Positions 9,608 to 17,886 of a DNA stretch of 64,000 bases are shown here, piece after piece. The position numbers were made by a program, and so were the translations under genes. Within the stretch, counting starts at the first letter, position 1. Every line of letters starts with the position of its first letter. This stretch comes from Chthoniobacterales bacterium. GTDB taxonomy: Bacteria; Verrucomicrobiota; Verrucomicrobiia; Chthoniobacterales; DASVRZ01. Location: contig JBDSQB010000016.1 in the NCBI GenBank assembly GCA_039930045.1, positions 186,001-250,000 on the forward strand. The letters run 5' to 3'. A model generated the notes under the pieces. That model was not told the origin of the DNA, ran no database searches, and was given only the letters and a program-made list of their open reading frames with translations.

Positions 9608-10846
9608 ATGGCTACCGTCGAACTCGAATCACCAGACACACTCGCCCGGACCGCGCAACACTTGGAAAGCAGCGAAATCCTTGGCGAAAAACTGACCCTG
9701 AACATGGGTCCATCGCACCCGGCGACGCACGGCGTGCTGCGCATTTCACTGGAACTCGACGGGGAAGTGATCACCAAGGCGACGCCCGACGTGGGCTACC
9801 TGCATCGCGGCGACGAAAAAATCGCGGAGAACATGCAATACAACCAGTTCATCCCTTACACGGACCGGCTGGATTACCTCGCACCGCTGGCGAATAACGT
9901 CGCCTACGCCTGCGCCGTGGAGAAACTCATGGGCTGGGAATTGCCTCCGCGCGGCAAGGCGATCCGGGTGATTTGTTGCGAACTCGCCCGCATTTCGGCG
10001 CATTTGCTGGGCCTCGGCGCCTTTGCGATGGACGTGGGCGCGATGACGGTCTTCCTCTACACGTTCACGGAGCGCGAAAAAATTTATAACCTGCAAGAGG
10101 TGCTGACGGGGGCACGGTTTACGACGAGTTACACACGTATCGGGGGTCAGATTCGGGATGTCACCCCGGCGTTCATCGCGCAGATGGTGCAGTTTTTGGA
10201 TGAATTTATCCCGAGCTTGAACGAGACCGACGCCTTGCTGACGCGCAACCGCATTTTCGTGGATCGCACAAAGGACGTGGGAATCATCACCAAGGAGCAG
10301 GCCATCGCCTTCGGACTTACAGGCCCGAATCTGCGTGGGTCGGGCGTCGATTACGACGTGCGCAAGGCCAATCCGTATCTCGATTACGAGCAATACAACT
10401 TCGATATTCCCGTGGGCTCGGTCGGCGATTGTTATGATCGCTACCTCGTTCGCCTCGAAGAAATGCGCCAGAGCGTGAAGATTCTGCGTCAGGTAGTCGC
10501 GAGACTGCCCGAGGGTCCGATCAACTACGTCGATCCAAAAAACATGGCCGCTCCCAAGGCGCAGGTGATGACGAAAATGGAGGAGCTGATTCACCATTTC
10601 ATGATTCACACGGAGGGCATCGATGCGCCCGTGGGTGAGGTCTATTTCGGTGCGGAAAACCCGAAGGGTGAGTTGGGCTTTTATATCAACAGCAAGGGCG
10701 GCGGCGTGCCGCACCGGATGAAGATCCGCGCCCCGAGTTTCGTGAACCTAAGCATCCTGTCCACGATTCTGCCGGGCCACATGATGAGCGATGTCGTCGC
10801 GATTCTAGGCTCGCTCGATTTCGTGATGGGCGAGAGCGACCGCTGA
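9608..10846 (+). CDS. nuoD: NADH-quinone oxidoreductase subunit D (49-kDa)
   Basis: 412 residues, full length for NuoD, the 49-kDa subunit of respiratory complex I that forms the quinone pocket with NuoB. Family motifs are clear: NMGPSHPATHGVLR with the quinone-site histidine, DVGYLHRGDEKIAE, YTDRLDYLAPLANN, and the carboxy end PGHMMSDVVAILGSLDFVMGESDR. The start is the first ATG; no Shine-Dalgarno sequence precedes it (CCTAAATCG lies before the ATG). Complex I genes are usually in one long operon, but no other nuo gene flanks this one, so it is either a dispersed subunit or a second copy. Confidence 0.95.
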   Translation: MATVELESPDTLARTAQHLESSEILGEKLTLNMGPSHPATHGVLRISLELDGEVITKATPDVGYLHRGDEKIAENMQYNQFIPYTDRLDYLAPLANNVAYACAVEKLMGWELPPRGKAIRVICCELARISAHLLGLGAFAMDVGAMTVFLYTFTEREKIYNLQEVLTGARFTTSYTRIGGQIRDVTPAFIAQMVQFLDEFIPSLNETDALLTRNRIFVDRTKDVGIITKEQAIAFGLTGPNLRGSGVDYDVRKANPYLDYEQYNFDIPVGSVGDCYDRYLVRLEEMRQSVKILRQVVARLPEGPINYVDPKNMAAPKAQVMTKMEELIHHFMIHTEGIDAPVGEVYFGAENPKGELGFYINSKGGGVPHRMKIRAPSFVNLSILSTILPGHMMSDVVAILGSLDFVMGESDR

Positions 10847-10873
10847 CGAGTCGCGATTGTTTCGGAGGCAATC

Positions 10874-11932
10874 ATGAAACGAAAACTCCAGATCGCCCTT
10901 CTCAGTGTCAGTCTGCAGTCGGCGTCGGCTTTCAACATCGCGATCGATTACTCGAACGACTCGACAAATTTCTTCGACAACTTGACCGCCAGGGCGACGC
11001 TGGAAAAAGCGGCTGCCGATCTCAGCGCGGCGATCACTTCGTCGCTCGCACCCGTGACGACCGACGTTTACACCGGCACCAATGGCAGCACGACCTCCAC
11101 ATTCGATTGGGACCTGACTTACACCAACCCAACGACGGGAGCGGCGGTCACTTTGGACACGTTCACAGCGGCGGCAAACACCTTCACCATCTACGTCGGA
11201 GCCCGACCCATCTCGGGAACGGCCCTGGGCCAGGGTGGCATCGGCGCAGCGGGATTTTCGTTCGGTGGCTCGGGTTCCGGGTCGCAATGGACCGGCGCGG
11301 TGGCTGCTGCCGAGGCCGCCTCGAATGCCGGCATGGGACGCGGCTCCAATGTGACATTCAATTCAGCCAGCGACAGCGCGACTCTGGGATCCAGCACGGC
11401 GAATTACAATGTTAGAACCGGCCCGATGATTGGCAATATGTGGTTCGACAACGACAGCAACAACGATGGCTCCATCGACGACACCGTGATGCTGGGCAAT
11501 TACTGGAACTTCGATTACGCGAACAATTCATTCGCTGGCAAAAACGATTTTTACTCGGTGGCGCTGCACGAGATCATTCATTCCATTGGCTTCAGCGGCT
11601 CCGAAAGCTGGGATGGTGAACATTCCGGCACGACCTGGCTGGGTTCCAGTGCGGTCGCACTGAATGGCGGCACCGGCTCGGGGTTGCTGGCTTCGGATGA
11701 AGCTCACATCGTTTCTGGTTACTCCAGCACCCGACTCGACACGGGCGCGGTGCAGGAGGCAGTGATGGACCCAAGTCTGACGCAGGGCACGCGCAAATAT
11801 CTCACTCAGATGGACCTGGCCATGCTCCATGACATGGGCTACCAAGTCGTCCCGGAGGTAAACACCAGCGCGCTGCTGGCGGTGGGGCTCGGAGGTTTGC
11901 TTTGGTTCAGGCGCAAAGCCGTCGCCAGATAA
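10874..11932 (+). CDS. exported zincin metalloprotease with PEP-CTERM-like tail
   Basis: 352 residues with a signal peptide (KLQIALLSVSLQSASA). The enzyme core shows the zinc-binding motif HEIIHSIGF at residues 232-240, with two His and one Glu as in matrixin-like zincins, and a later Met in VMDPSLTQGTRKYLTQMD that may form the Met-turn. The third zinc ligand is not evident from the motif alone. The carboxy end, VPEVNTSALLAVGLGGLLWF followed by RRKAVAR, is a VPE-type variant of the PEP-CTERM sorting signal. The middle is Ser/Gly/Asn-rich. A good Shine-Dalgarno sequence (GGAGG, 6 bp before ATG) is present, unlike most genes here. A cell-surface protease of unknown substrate. Confidence 0.82.
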   Translation: MKRKLQIALLSVSLQSASAFNIAIDYSNDSTNFFDNLTARATLEKAAADLSAAITSSLAPVTTDVYTGTNGSTTSTFDWDLTYTNPTTGAAVTLDTFTAAANTFTIYVGARPISGTALGQGGIGAAGFSFGGSGSGSQWTGAVAAAEAASNAGMGRGSNVTFNSASDSATLGSSTANYNVRTGPMIGNMWFDNDSNNDGSIDDTVMLGNYWNFDYANNSFAGKNDFYSVALHEIIHSIGFSGSESWDGEHSGTTWLGSSAVALNGGTGSGLLASDEAHIVSGYSSTRLDTGAVQEAVMDPSLTQGTRKYLTQMDLAMLHDMGYQVVPEVNTSALLAVGLGGLLWFRRKAVAR

Positions 11933-11941
11933 GACTGCAAC

Positions 11942-12850
11942 TCAGATTGACCAGTCGCCGCCGTCGAGACCGGGGCGCTTGTTTTTGTCGAGGATGTTGA
12001 GTTGTTTTTCCTCGAAATAAACCAGCGACCGCTTCGGGACGCCGTGCGTGAGAAAGACGTTTGCGCCGATGGTGCTGCCCGCGCCGATCACTGTGTCGCC
12101 GCCCATGATGGTGGTGCCGGCGTAAATCGTGACGTTGTCCTCGATGGTTGGGTGACGTTTCTTTCCGCGCAGTTGCTGGCCGCCGGCAAGGGAGCGCGCG
12201 ATGAGGGAGACGCCCTGATAAAGTTTGACGTTGGTGCCGATCTCGGACGTTTCGCCGATGACCACGCCCGTACCGTGATCGATGAAAAAATTCGAGCCGA
12301 TCCGAGCCCCAGGATGAATGTCGATCCCGGTGCGGGAATGCGCCCATTCGGTCATCATGCGCGGGATAATGGGGAGTTCCGCGAGATAAAAAAGGTGCGC
12401 CATGCGTTGCACGGCAATCGTCTCAACGAACGGATAGGAGAGGATGATTTCATCGTAACCCCGTGCCGCCGGATCGCCCTCGAAGGCAGCCGCAACGTCG
12501 GTTTTGAGGATTTGCCGGACGCGCGGCAGGGCGCTGAGAAACTCGGCCACCATTTTCTCGGAACGCGCGTCGGGGCAATTCGGATCCCCCAGGCGCAGGC
12601 TTTTGCAGATCTCGACTTTGAGCGCATTGGCGACCACTGCGACGCGCTCGTTCGTCACCCTTTCCACGTGCTCCCGGAGGAGCGGCGCATCGTCGTGGAA
12701 CCCCGGGAAAATGAGGCTGAGCAAGTCCTCGCAAATCTTCGCGATGGCGACCTTCGACGGGAGGTTGGCGCCGTCGAGATGGTTGATGCCACCCGACTCG
12801 TGGTAGGAGGCAATGAGTTGCTGCGCGATGTCTTCCACGTTAGTAGGCAC
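11942..12850 (-). CDS. cysE: serine O-acetyltransferase
   Basis: About 302 residues. It makes O-acetylserine from serine and acetyl-CoA, the first step of cysteine synthesis in the cytoplasm. The first half is the helical domain; the second half is a left-handed beta-helix of hexapeptide repeats, with DIHPGARIGSNFFIDHGTG, VVIGETSEIG, LYQGVSL and IYAGTTIMGG. This layout and the long helical domain fit the EpsC/SATase group. The frame is open further upstream into galK, but the first 25 residues would be low-complexity. The likely start is GTG 12850, overlapping the galK stop, or GTG 12838 just after it, which implies translational coupling to galK. Confidence 0.88.
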   Translation of the reverse strand: MPTNVEDIAQQLIASYHESGGINHLDGANLPSKVAIAKICEDLLSLIFPGFHDDAPLLREHVERVTNERVAVVANALKVEICKSLRLGDPNCPDARSEKMVAEFLSALPRVRQILKTDVAAAFEGDPAARGYDEIILSYPFVETIAVQRMAHLFYLAELPIIPRMMTEWAHSRTGIDIHPGARIGSNFFIDHGTGVVIGETSEIGTNVKLYQGVSLIARSLAGGQQLRGKKRHPTIEDNVTIYAGTTIMGGDTVIGAGSTIGANVFLTHGVPKRSLVYFEEKQLNILDKNKRPGLDGGDWSI

Positions 12851-13907
12851 CGACCGACACCGCGGTGAGATAGGTCTGGCAGTCGATGCCGGTGCGCTGG
12901 CGATATTCGCGGGTGAAACGCGCAATGATCGCGTCGGCCTTCGTTGGATCGATCAGCGAAACCGTCGCGCCGCCAAAGCCGCCGCCGGTCAGCCGCGAGC
13001 CGTAAACGCCGTCCGTCGTTTGCGCTATTTCCACAAGCGCATCCAACTCGGCTGTGCTGTTTTCAAAGTTGGTCCGCGAACTCTCGTGCGACTCAAACAT
13101 CAATTTCCCAAATGCCGCACCGTCGCCCGCGCGCAGGTCTTCGACGCCGGCGAAGACGCGCTCGTTTTCGCCCGTGATATGCAGCGCGCGGCGGCGGGTC
13201 AGCTCGGGCATGTCGGCTTGGCGCAGTTGCTCGCTGGTGACGTCGCGGAGTGCTTTCACACCCAAAATGCGGGCTGCCTCGAAGCATTGTTCGCGGCGTT
13301 CGTTGTATTCGCCGCCGGTGAGCTGGTGCTTCACGCCGGAGTTCGTGATCAACAACGCCAGTCCCGGTGGAAACGCTACCGTGCTCACGGTTTCGGCACG
13401 GCAATCGAGATAGATCGCGGCATTTTCTTCTCCGAAAACCGACGATGCCTGGTCGAGCAGGCCGCAATTCACGCCGACAAATTCGTTTTCCGCCCGTCGG
13501 CAGAGCTTCGCCCGCGCCATGGGCTCCAGCGAGTAGCCGGATAATTTTTCGATCAAAAGACAGGTCGCGACTTCCAATGCGGCCGAACTCGACAGGCCAG
13601 CCCCGGTCGGCAGCGTGCTGGAAATTGACGCCGAAAACCCGGGCACCTCGTAGCCGTCCTCGAGTAACATGCGAATCACTCCGAGCGGATAATTGGCCCA
13701 TTGATTCGTCGTCAACGGCTCGGGCCAGCGGTAGTCGAGGTCGTGGCGCACCTGCGGCCCGTCGGATTGCAAAAGCAGGATGCTGTTTCCAGAGAGATCG
13801 CCTGTGACCGTCACTCCGCGGTCGATCGCCGCCGCGAGGACGACACCTTCATTGTAGTCGGTATGATTGCCGAGTAATTCGACCCGGCCGGGAGCATAGG
13901 CTTGCAT
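12840..13907 (-). CDS. galK: galactokinase
   Basis: 355 residues, typical for galactokinase, which phosphorylates galactose at C1 in the Leloir pathway. GHMP-kinase signatures are clear: the galactokinase motif GRVELLGNHTDYNEG at residues 7-21, where the usual E of GEHTDYN is N, the ATP-binding PTGAGLSSSAALEVA near residue 105, and the third GHMP motif GSRLTGGGFGGATVSL near the carboxy end. No galT or galE is next to it. Its stop overlaps the proposed cysE start. It is divergent from the membrane coiled-coil gene. Confidence 0.95.
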   Translation of the reverse strand: MQAYAPGRVELLGNHTDYNEGVVLAAAIDRGVTVTGDLSGNSILLLQSDGPQVRHDLDYRWPEPLTTNQWANYPLGVIRMLLEDGYEVPGFSASISSTLPTGAGLSSSAALEVATCLLIEKLSGYSLEPMARAKLCRRAENEFVGVNCGLLDQASSVFGEENAAIYLDCRAETVSTVAFPPGLALLITNSGVKHQLTGGEYNERREQCFEAARILGVKALRDVTSEQLRQADMPELTRRRALHITGENERVFAGVEDLRAGDGAAFGKLMFESHESSRTNFENSTAELDALVEIAQTTDGVYGSRLTGGGFGGATVSLIDPTKADAIIARFTREYRQRTGIDCQTYLTAVSVGAY

Positions 13908-14016
13908 GGGACGCTCTGTTTACATGATTCGATTCGTTGCGGCAAGAAGGCAATCGCAGCGGGCGGGTTTGGCGATTGACCTCGGCAATGCCGCGCGGTC
14001 ATCCTGCGTTTCTTCC

Positions 14017-14994
14017 ATGAATCCATCCACCTCCCGCACTTCCATTGGTCTCCTTGTCGCTCTCACGCTCGCCGCGTCCGGGTTTGCCGTTTATCAGCAC
14101 GGCCAACTCGGAGACCAGGCCAGCCGGATTGCCGCCCTGCAAAAAACCATCGCCGCGCGCGACGTTTCCCTCGCCGACGCTCGGATCGCCGCCCAAAAAA
14201 TCGAGGCGGAAAACAAAGCCCTCGATGAGGAATCGGCCACGCTCCGCAATAAACTGGCCAGCCAGATCGCACCCGAAGTCGCTCCTGTTTCTCCAGAATC
14301 GACTCCAACTCCCGCCGAGCCTGAGAAGAAAAATCCCTTCGGCAGCATGATGGAGAAAATGATGAAGAACCCCAAGATGCTCGACGCCATCGCGGCGCAG
14401 CAAATGGCCGTTCTCAAGCCGATGTATGCCGATCTCGTGAAGCAACTCAAGCTCACGCCCGAGGAAACGGCGCAGTTTTATGACTTGCTCGGGAAACAGA
14501 CCTCCCAAGCGATGCAAGCCGGGATGAAGATGATGTCCGGCGACAAAAACGCCATCAAAGACCTCACCAATGCCTCGAAGGACGAAATGAAAACGCTCCT
14601 TGGCGACCGTTATTCCCAATACGAGACCTACCAGAAAACCATCCCCGACCGGGCGATGCTCAGTCAGATTTCTTCGCAAATGGCCGCGCGCCAGCTCCCG
14701 TTGCGCACGGATCAATCCAACGGGCTCCTGCAAATCATGCAGCAGGAAAAATTGAACACCGCCAAGTTCACCGCCGCCAACACCGATCCGCAGAAACCCG
14801 ATTTCAGCGCCAAAGCCCTCGACGACACGATCAACGCCACCGAGGAACGCAACACACGCATCCTGGCCAAGGCCAAAACCCTTCTCACGCCTGAGCAATG
14901 GAACGCCTTTGCCGACCAGCAGAAGCAGACGCTGCAAATGCAAAAGATGGGCATGGAAATGGCCAAGGGAATGATGTCCGGCCCATCAAAATAA
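14017..14994 (+). CDS. membrane-anchored coiled-coil protein of unknown function
   Basis: 325 residues from the chosen ATG. Residues 8-28 are a signal-anchor (TSIGLLVALTLAASGFAVY), followed by a coiled coil from about 38 to 85 rich in Ala, Lys, Glu and Gln. A Pro-rich linker (VSPESTPTPAEPEKK) follows, then a helical domain with Met- and Lys-rich segments (MMEKMMKNPKML, MEMAKGMMSGPSK). The final KAKTLLTPEQWNAFADQQK resembles LTxxQ helical repeats seen in periplasmic Spy/CpxP-like proteins (LTPEQ...), as does LKLTPEETAQFYDLL. This is only a suggestion that it is a periplasmic chaperone-like or stress protein. An earlier in-frame ATG near 13906 is less likely because it would precede the membrane span with 37 basic residues. 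Confidence 0.65.
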   Translation: MNPSTSRTSIGLLVALTLAASGFAVYQHGQLGDQASRIAALQKTIAARDVSLADARIAAQKIEAENKALDEESATLRNKLASQIAPEVAPVSPESTPTPAEPEKKNPFGSMMEKMMKNPKMLDAIAAQQMAVLKPMYADLVKQLKLTPEETAQFYDLLGKQTSQAMQAGMKMMSGDKNAIKDLTNASKDEMKTLLGDRYSQYETYQKTIPDRAMLSQISSQMAARQLPLRTDQSNGLLQIMQQEKLNTAKFTAANTDPQKPDFSAKALDDTINATEERNTRILAKAKTLLTPEQWNAFADQQKQTLQMQKMGMEMAKGMMSGPSK

Positions 14995-15006
14995 TAGACA
15001 CTTGCC

Positions 15007-15022
15007 ACGCGGCGAGCCGCGT
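15007..15022. terminator. small GC palindrome upstream of the superoxide dismutase gene
   Basis: ACGCGGC-GA-GCCGCGT is a perfect 7-bp stem with a 2-nt centre, followed by TTTACTTTT. It lies directly after the preceding gene and about 40 bp before the dismutase ATG. It could be a weak terminator or an operator; the sequence alone does not decide. Confidence 0.35.
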
Positions 15023-15063
15023 TTACTTTTCGCAGATAACAATCTAACTCCACTCTAAAAACT

Positions 15064-15672
15064 ATGGCTTACGAACTACCACCACTCCCTTACTCCAACG
15101 ACGCGCTCGAGCCCCACATCGACGCGAAAACGATGGAAATCCACCACGACAAGCATCACCAGGCTTACATCACCAACGCCAATAACGCGTTGAAGGATTA
15201 CCCCGAACTCGCCGCACTGCCGGTCGAGGAATTGCTAGCCGACCTCTCGAAAGTCCCCGAGGCGATTCGCGGTCCGGTCCGCAACAACGCGGGTGGCCAT
15301 GCGAACCACAGCCTGTTTTGGAAAATTCTCGGCCCTAACGCGGGCGGCGCTCCCACCGGCGAACTCGCCTCCGCGATCGACGCCAAGTTTGGCAGCTTCG
15401 ACGCCTTCAAGGAAAAGATTCAGACCTCCGGCGCGACGCGTTTCGGCAGCGGCTGGGCCTGGCTCGTCGTCAAAGGCGGCGAACTCGACGTCATTTCCAC
15501 GGCCAACCAGGACAGCCCGCTTATGGACGGCGCGACCCCGATCTTCGGAGTCGATGTCTGGGAGCACGCTTATTATTTGAATTACCAAAATCGCCGTCCC
15601 GATTACTTGAAGGCGATCTGGAACGTCATCAACTGGGCCGAAGTAGCTAAAAACTACGCCGCCGCCAAGTAG
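15064..15672 (+). CDS. sodA: superoxide dismutase, Mn/Fe type
   Basis: 202 residues, full length. It converts superoxide to oxygen and hydrogen peroxide in the cytoplasm, since no signal peptide is present. The four metal ligands are H27 (EIHHDKHH), H82 ([10 protein letters not shown]), D164 and H168 (DVWEHAYY). The GGHANH context and the lack of the Fe-type AAQ motif favour manganese or a cambialistic enzyme. No Shine-Dalgarno sequence: the leader before the ATG reads ATCTAACTCCACTCTAAAAACT. Monocistronic, ended by the strong hairpin at 15695-15726. Confidence 0.95.
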   Translation: MAYELPPLPYSNDALEPHIDAKTMEIHHDKHHQAYITNANNALKDYPELAALPVEELLADLSKVPEAIRGPVRNNAGGHANHSLFWKILGPNAGGAPTGELASAIDAKFGSFDAFKEKIQTSGATRFGSGWAWLVVKGGELDVISTANQDSPLMDGATPIFGVDVWEHAYYLNYQNRRPDYLKAIWNVINWAEVAKNYAAAK

Positions 15673-15694
15673 ATAAGGCTGCAACTCGAATCAG

Positions 15695-15726
15695 AAAAAG
15701 CCGCTCCTCACCGGGGCGGCTTTTTT
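15695..15726. terminator. rho-independent terminator between sodA and thpR
   Basis: AAAAAGCCGC and GCGGCTTTTTT form a perfect stem with an 11-nt loop and flanking A and T runs. It is symmetrical, so it can end both the dismutase mRNA and the convergent phosphodiesterase mRNA. Confidence 0.9.
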
Positions 15727-15737
15727 CATGCCGTCGC

Positions 15738-16409
15738 CTACAAAGCGGCGTTTTGGGCCTCCAGATCGTCTCTTCCGGCACTGATTTTCAGCGGATAGCG
15801 GGCTTCAACACGGTAGGTCGTGCCGCTGGGGGCGCGCTGGCTGGAGTAGAGGACGAAATCGCGCACGGGCCACATGCCGAAGTCGTCGTTGGCGTGCTGG
15901 CGCACAAACGGCTGCAACGTTTCCGCCGAGACGCCCTCCATTCGGGCCAGGGTGATATGCGGCTGGTAGGCGCGCAGATCGGCTTGGAACCCGAGGTTCA
16001 CCACTGCGTCCTGGAGGTGTTTGTAGAGCGCGAAAAGATGCGGGTGTCCATTGCCGACGCCGACCCAGAGCACATTCGGACGGCGTCCGCCCAAGAGGCC
16101 CATGTCGCGCACGGGGAGAAAAAACGAGCCGACCTGGATGCGGCTCACCGCCTCGTCGAGCTCGCCCTCGCGGTCGGGCGTCACATCGCCGAGAAAGCTC
16201 AAAGTCAGATGAATCTGCTCCTCGCGCACCCATCGGACGTTGCGGATTTTCGGGTCGAGTTCGGTGAGTTGCGAGCGGAGCGGGCGGGGGACTTCGAGTC
16301 CAAAGAAGAGCCGTTTCGTGCGGCGGCGAAATTCTCCCAGCGGCTTCTGCGGAGTGCGCAGCGGTGGAAGTGGCGAGCGAAACGGCTTCTGCGGGGTGCG
16401 TGATTCCAT
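15738..16409 (-). CDS. thpR: RNA 2',3'-cyclic phosphodiesterase (2H family)
   Basis: 223 residues, slightly longer than the usual 180-190. 2H-family enzymes open 2',3'-cyclic phosphates on RNA; the group was first described as a 2'-5' RNA ligase. The two H-x-T-x motifs are clear: HLTLSFLGD near residue 76 and HITLARMEG near residue 152, with the domain opening KRLFFGLEVP. The first 30 residues are an extension with a repeated word (RTPQKPFRSPLPP, then RTPQKPLGEF). At DNA level this is a short direct repeat of CGGCTTCTGCGG, so the extension may be recent. There is no other in-frame ATG before the domain. Convergent with sodA. Confidence 0.88.
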   Translation of the reverse strand: MESRTPQKPFRSPLPPLRTPQKPLGEFRRRTKRLFFGLEVPRPLRSQLTELDPKIRNVRWVREEQIHLTLSFLGDVTPDREGELDEAVSRIQVGSFFLPVRDMGLLGGRRPNVLWVGVGNGHPHLFALYKHLQDAVVNLGFQADLRAYQPHITLARMEGVSAETLQPFVRQHANDDFGMWPVRDFVLYSSQRAPSGTTYRVEARYPLKISAGRDDLEAQNAAL

Positions 16410-16583
16410 GGTTTTTTGGGAACAGTCTTCTAACTAGCAATATTACGCGCCATTTCTCAGAATGATCGTCTCTGCCACCACGTTCAGGCGTCTGCCTGAT
16501 GCTCGAAGAATGGGAAAAGGCGGAGTTGCATACGACTCACTCGCGGGTTGCAAAAAAACAGCTGCCGCCGAACACTGCCTGCG

Positions 16584-17717
16584 ATGCTGCGCATTGCGAT
16601 CTTCATGCTCATTCGCGACCGGGCGAAATACGCCATGCTGGTCTGCGGGCTCACCTTTTGCGCGCTGCTTATGTCGCAGCAATCGTCGGTTTTTTGCGGG
16701 CTGATGATGTGGTGCACGGCGACGATCCGCAACATCGGCGCGCCCGTCTGGGTGATGGATCGGGCGGTGGAGCAGGTGAACGAGGTGACGGCGATGCGCG
16801 AGATCGAGGTGAACCGTGTCCGGAGCGTTCCCGGAGTGGACTGGGCGGTGCGACTCTATTGGGGGCTGACCCAGACGCGATTGGAGGACGGATCGTTTCA
16901 GCAAATCCAACTCACCGGACTCGACACGGCGACACTGGTGGGACGTCCGGCGGTGATGAAAGAGGGCCGAATCGAGGATCTCAGACTACCCAATGCAGTG
17001 ATCGTGGACCAGGTAGCGAGGGAAAAGTTTGCCAAGAAAGGACTCAAACTCCACTTGGGCACGACGTTTGAGATCAACGACAAGGAGGCACGCGTCGTCG
17101 GCATCTGCGAGACGGCGCGGAGTTTTTTCGGTCAGCCGTATGTTTACACGACCTACGATCGCGCGCTGGAATACGTGCCGTTTGTGCGGAAGCGGCTGAG
17201 TTTCATCCTGGTGCAACCGCAGGCGGGAATCTCGCCTGCCGAGTGCGCCAGCCGCATCTCAAAACTACCCGGACTGCGCGCGGTCGAGGCGGAGCAATTC
17301 AAGTGGGACACGATCTGGTGGTATATCAAAAACACGGGAATCCCGATCTCGTTTGGCACGGTCGTCCTGCTCGGGATCATCGTCGGCGTGGCCATTTCGG
17401 GGCAGACGTTTTACCTCTTCATCCACGAGAATCTGCGCTATCTCGCCGCGCTCAAGGCGATGGGCGTAACGATGCCGACGCTGGCGAAAATGGTCTTTCT
17501 CCAAGCCTTCGTCGTCGGAGCGGTCGGCTACGGCATGGGCGTAGGACTCGCCGCGCTCTTCGGAAATCTGGTCATTAAAAAGGGACAGCCGCCGTTCTTC
17601 ATGCCGTGGCAGATTCTGGCCTTCACCGGCGGCGTGATCATTTTCATCTGCTGCCTGTCAGCGCTGTTTGGGTTGCGGAAAATTGCCAGACTGGAGCCAG
17701 CGGTGGTCTTCAAATGA
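16584..17717 (+). CDS. ABC transporter permease, DevC/MacB-FtsX type
   Basis: 377 residues from the ATG just before the first membrane span (MLRIAIFMLIRDRAKYAML). The layout is one amino-terminal helix, a periplasmic domain of about 220 residues, then three helices (FGTVVLLGIIVGVAISG, FVVGAVGYGMGVGLAALF, ILAFTGGVIIFICCLSALFG). This is the FtsX-fold of type VII ABC systems. With the following ATPase and adaptor it forms a DevB-C-A-like export system; the known Dev system exports glycolipids with a TolC-type channel, but the substrate here is unknown. A 105-bp palindromic element separates it from the ATPase gene. An upstream in-frame ATG at 16548 gives a basic extension and is less likely. Confidence 0.85.
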   Translation: MLRIAIFMLIRDRAKYAMLVCGLTFCALLMSQQSSVFCGLMMWCTATIRNIGAPVWVMDRAVEQVNEVTAMREIEVNRVRSVPGVDWAVRLYWGLTQTRLEDGSFQQIQLTGLDTATLVGRPAVMKEGRIEDLRLPNAVIVDQVAREKFAKKGLKLHLGTTFEINDKEARVVGICETARSFFGQPYVYTTYDRALEYVPFVRKRLSFILVQPQAGISPAECASRISKLPGLRAVEAEQFKWDTIWWYIKNTGIPISFGTVVLLGIIVGVAISGQTFYLFIHENLRYLAALKAMGVTMPTLAKMVFLQAFVVGAVGYGMGVGLAALFGNLVIKKGQPPFFMPWQILAFTGGVIIFICCLSALFGLRKIARLEPAVVFK

Positions 17718-17739
17718 CGGCGTGGAATGGAAACTTCCC

Positions 17740-17844
17740 CGGGAGCGCACGCGTCTCGCGTGTTCCCTTTTGCGTCTCGCGAAAGGGTCGGCCTAGCCAT
17801 CGGACGGGACGTCCGCTGGAACACGCGAGACGCGTGCGCTCCCG
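17740..17844. repeat. dispersed multi-hairpin repeat (GGGAGCGCACGCG type), copy 1
   Basis: The ends are perfect 27-bp inverted repeats, beginning CGGGAGCGCACGCGTCTCGC at 17740 and closing with its complement at 17844. Inside lie smaller stems: CCTTT/AAAGG and CGGAC/GTCCG. The whole unit can fold as a branched stem-loop. It sits in the gap between permease and ATPase genes of one operon, so it would be transcribed. A diverged copy is at 62695-62831. Confidence 0.85.
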
Positions 17845-17886
17845 AAAATTAGCATCCGAGTTCCATTTGAATGGGGAGGGATTCCG

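Noticed and set aside
9746-10714. 322-residue open frame on the minus strand
   Set aside because: Antisense to nuoD.
17740-17844. simple rho-independent terminator
   Set aside because: The stem is very strong but there is no T run after it, it has several internal hairpins, and it recurs elsewhere with conserved ends.
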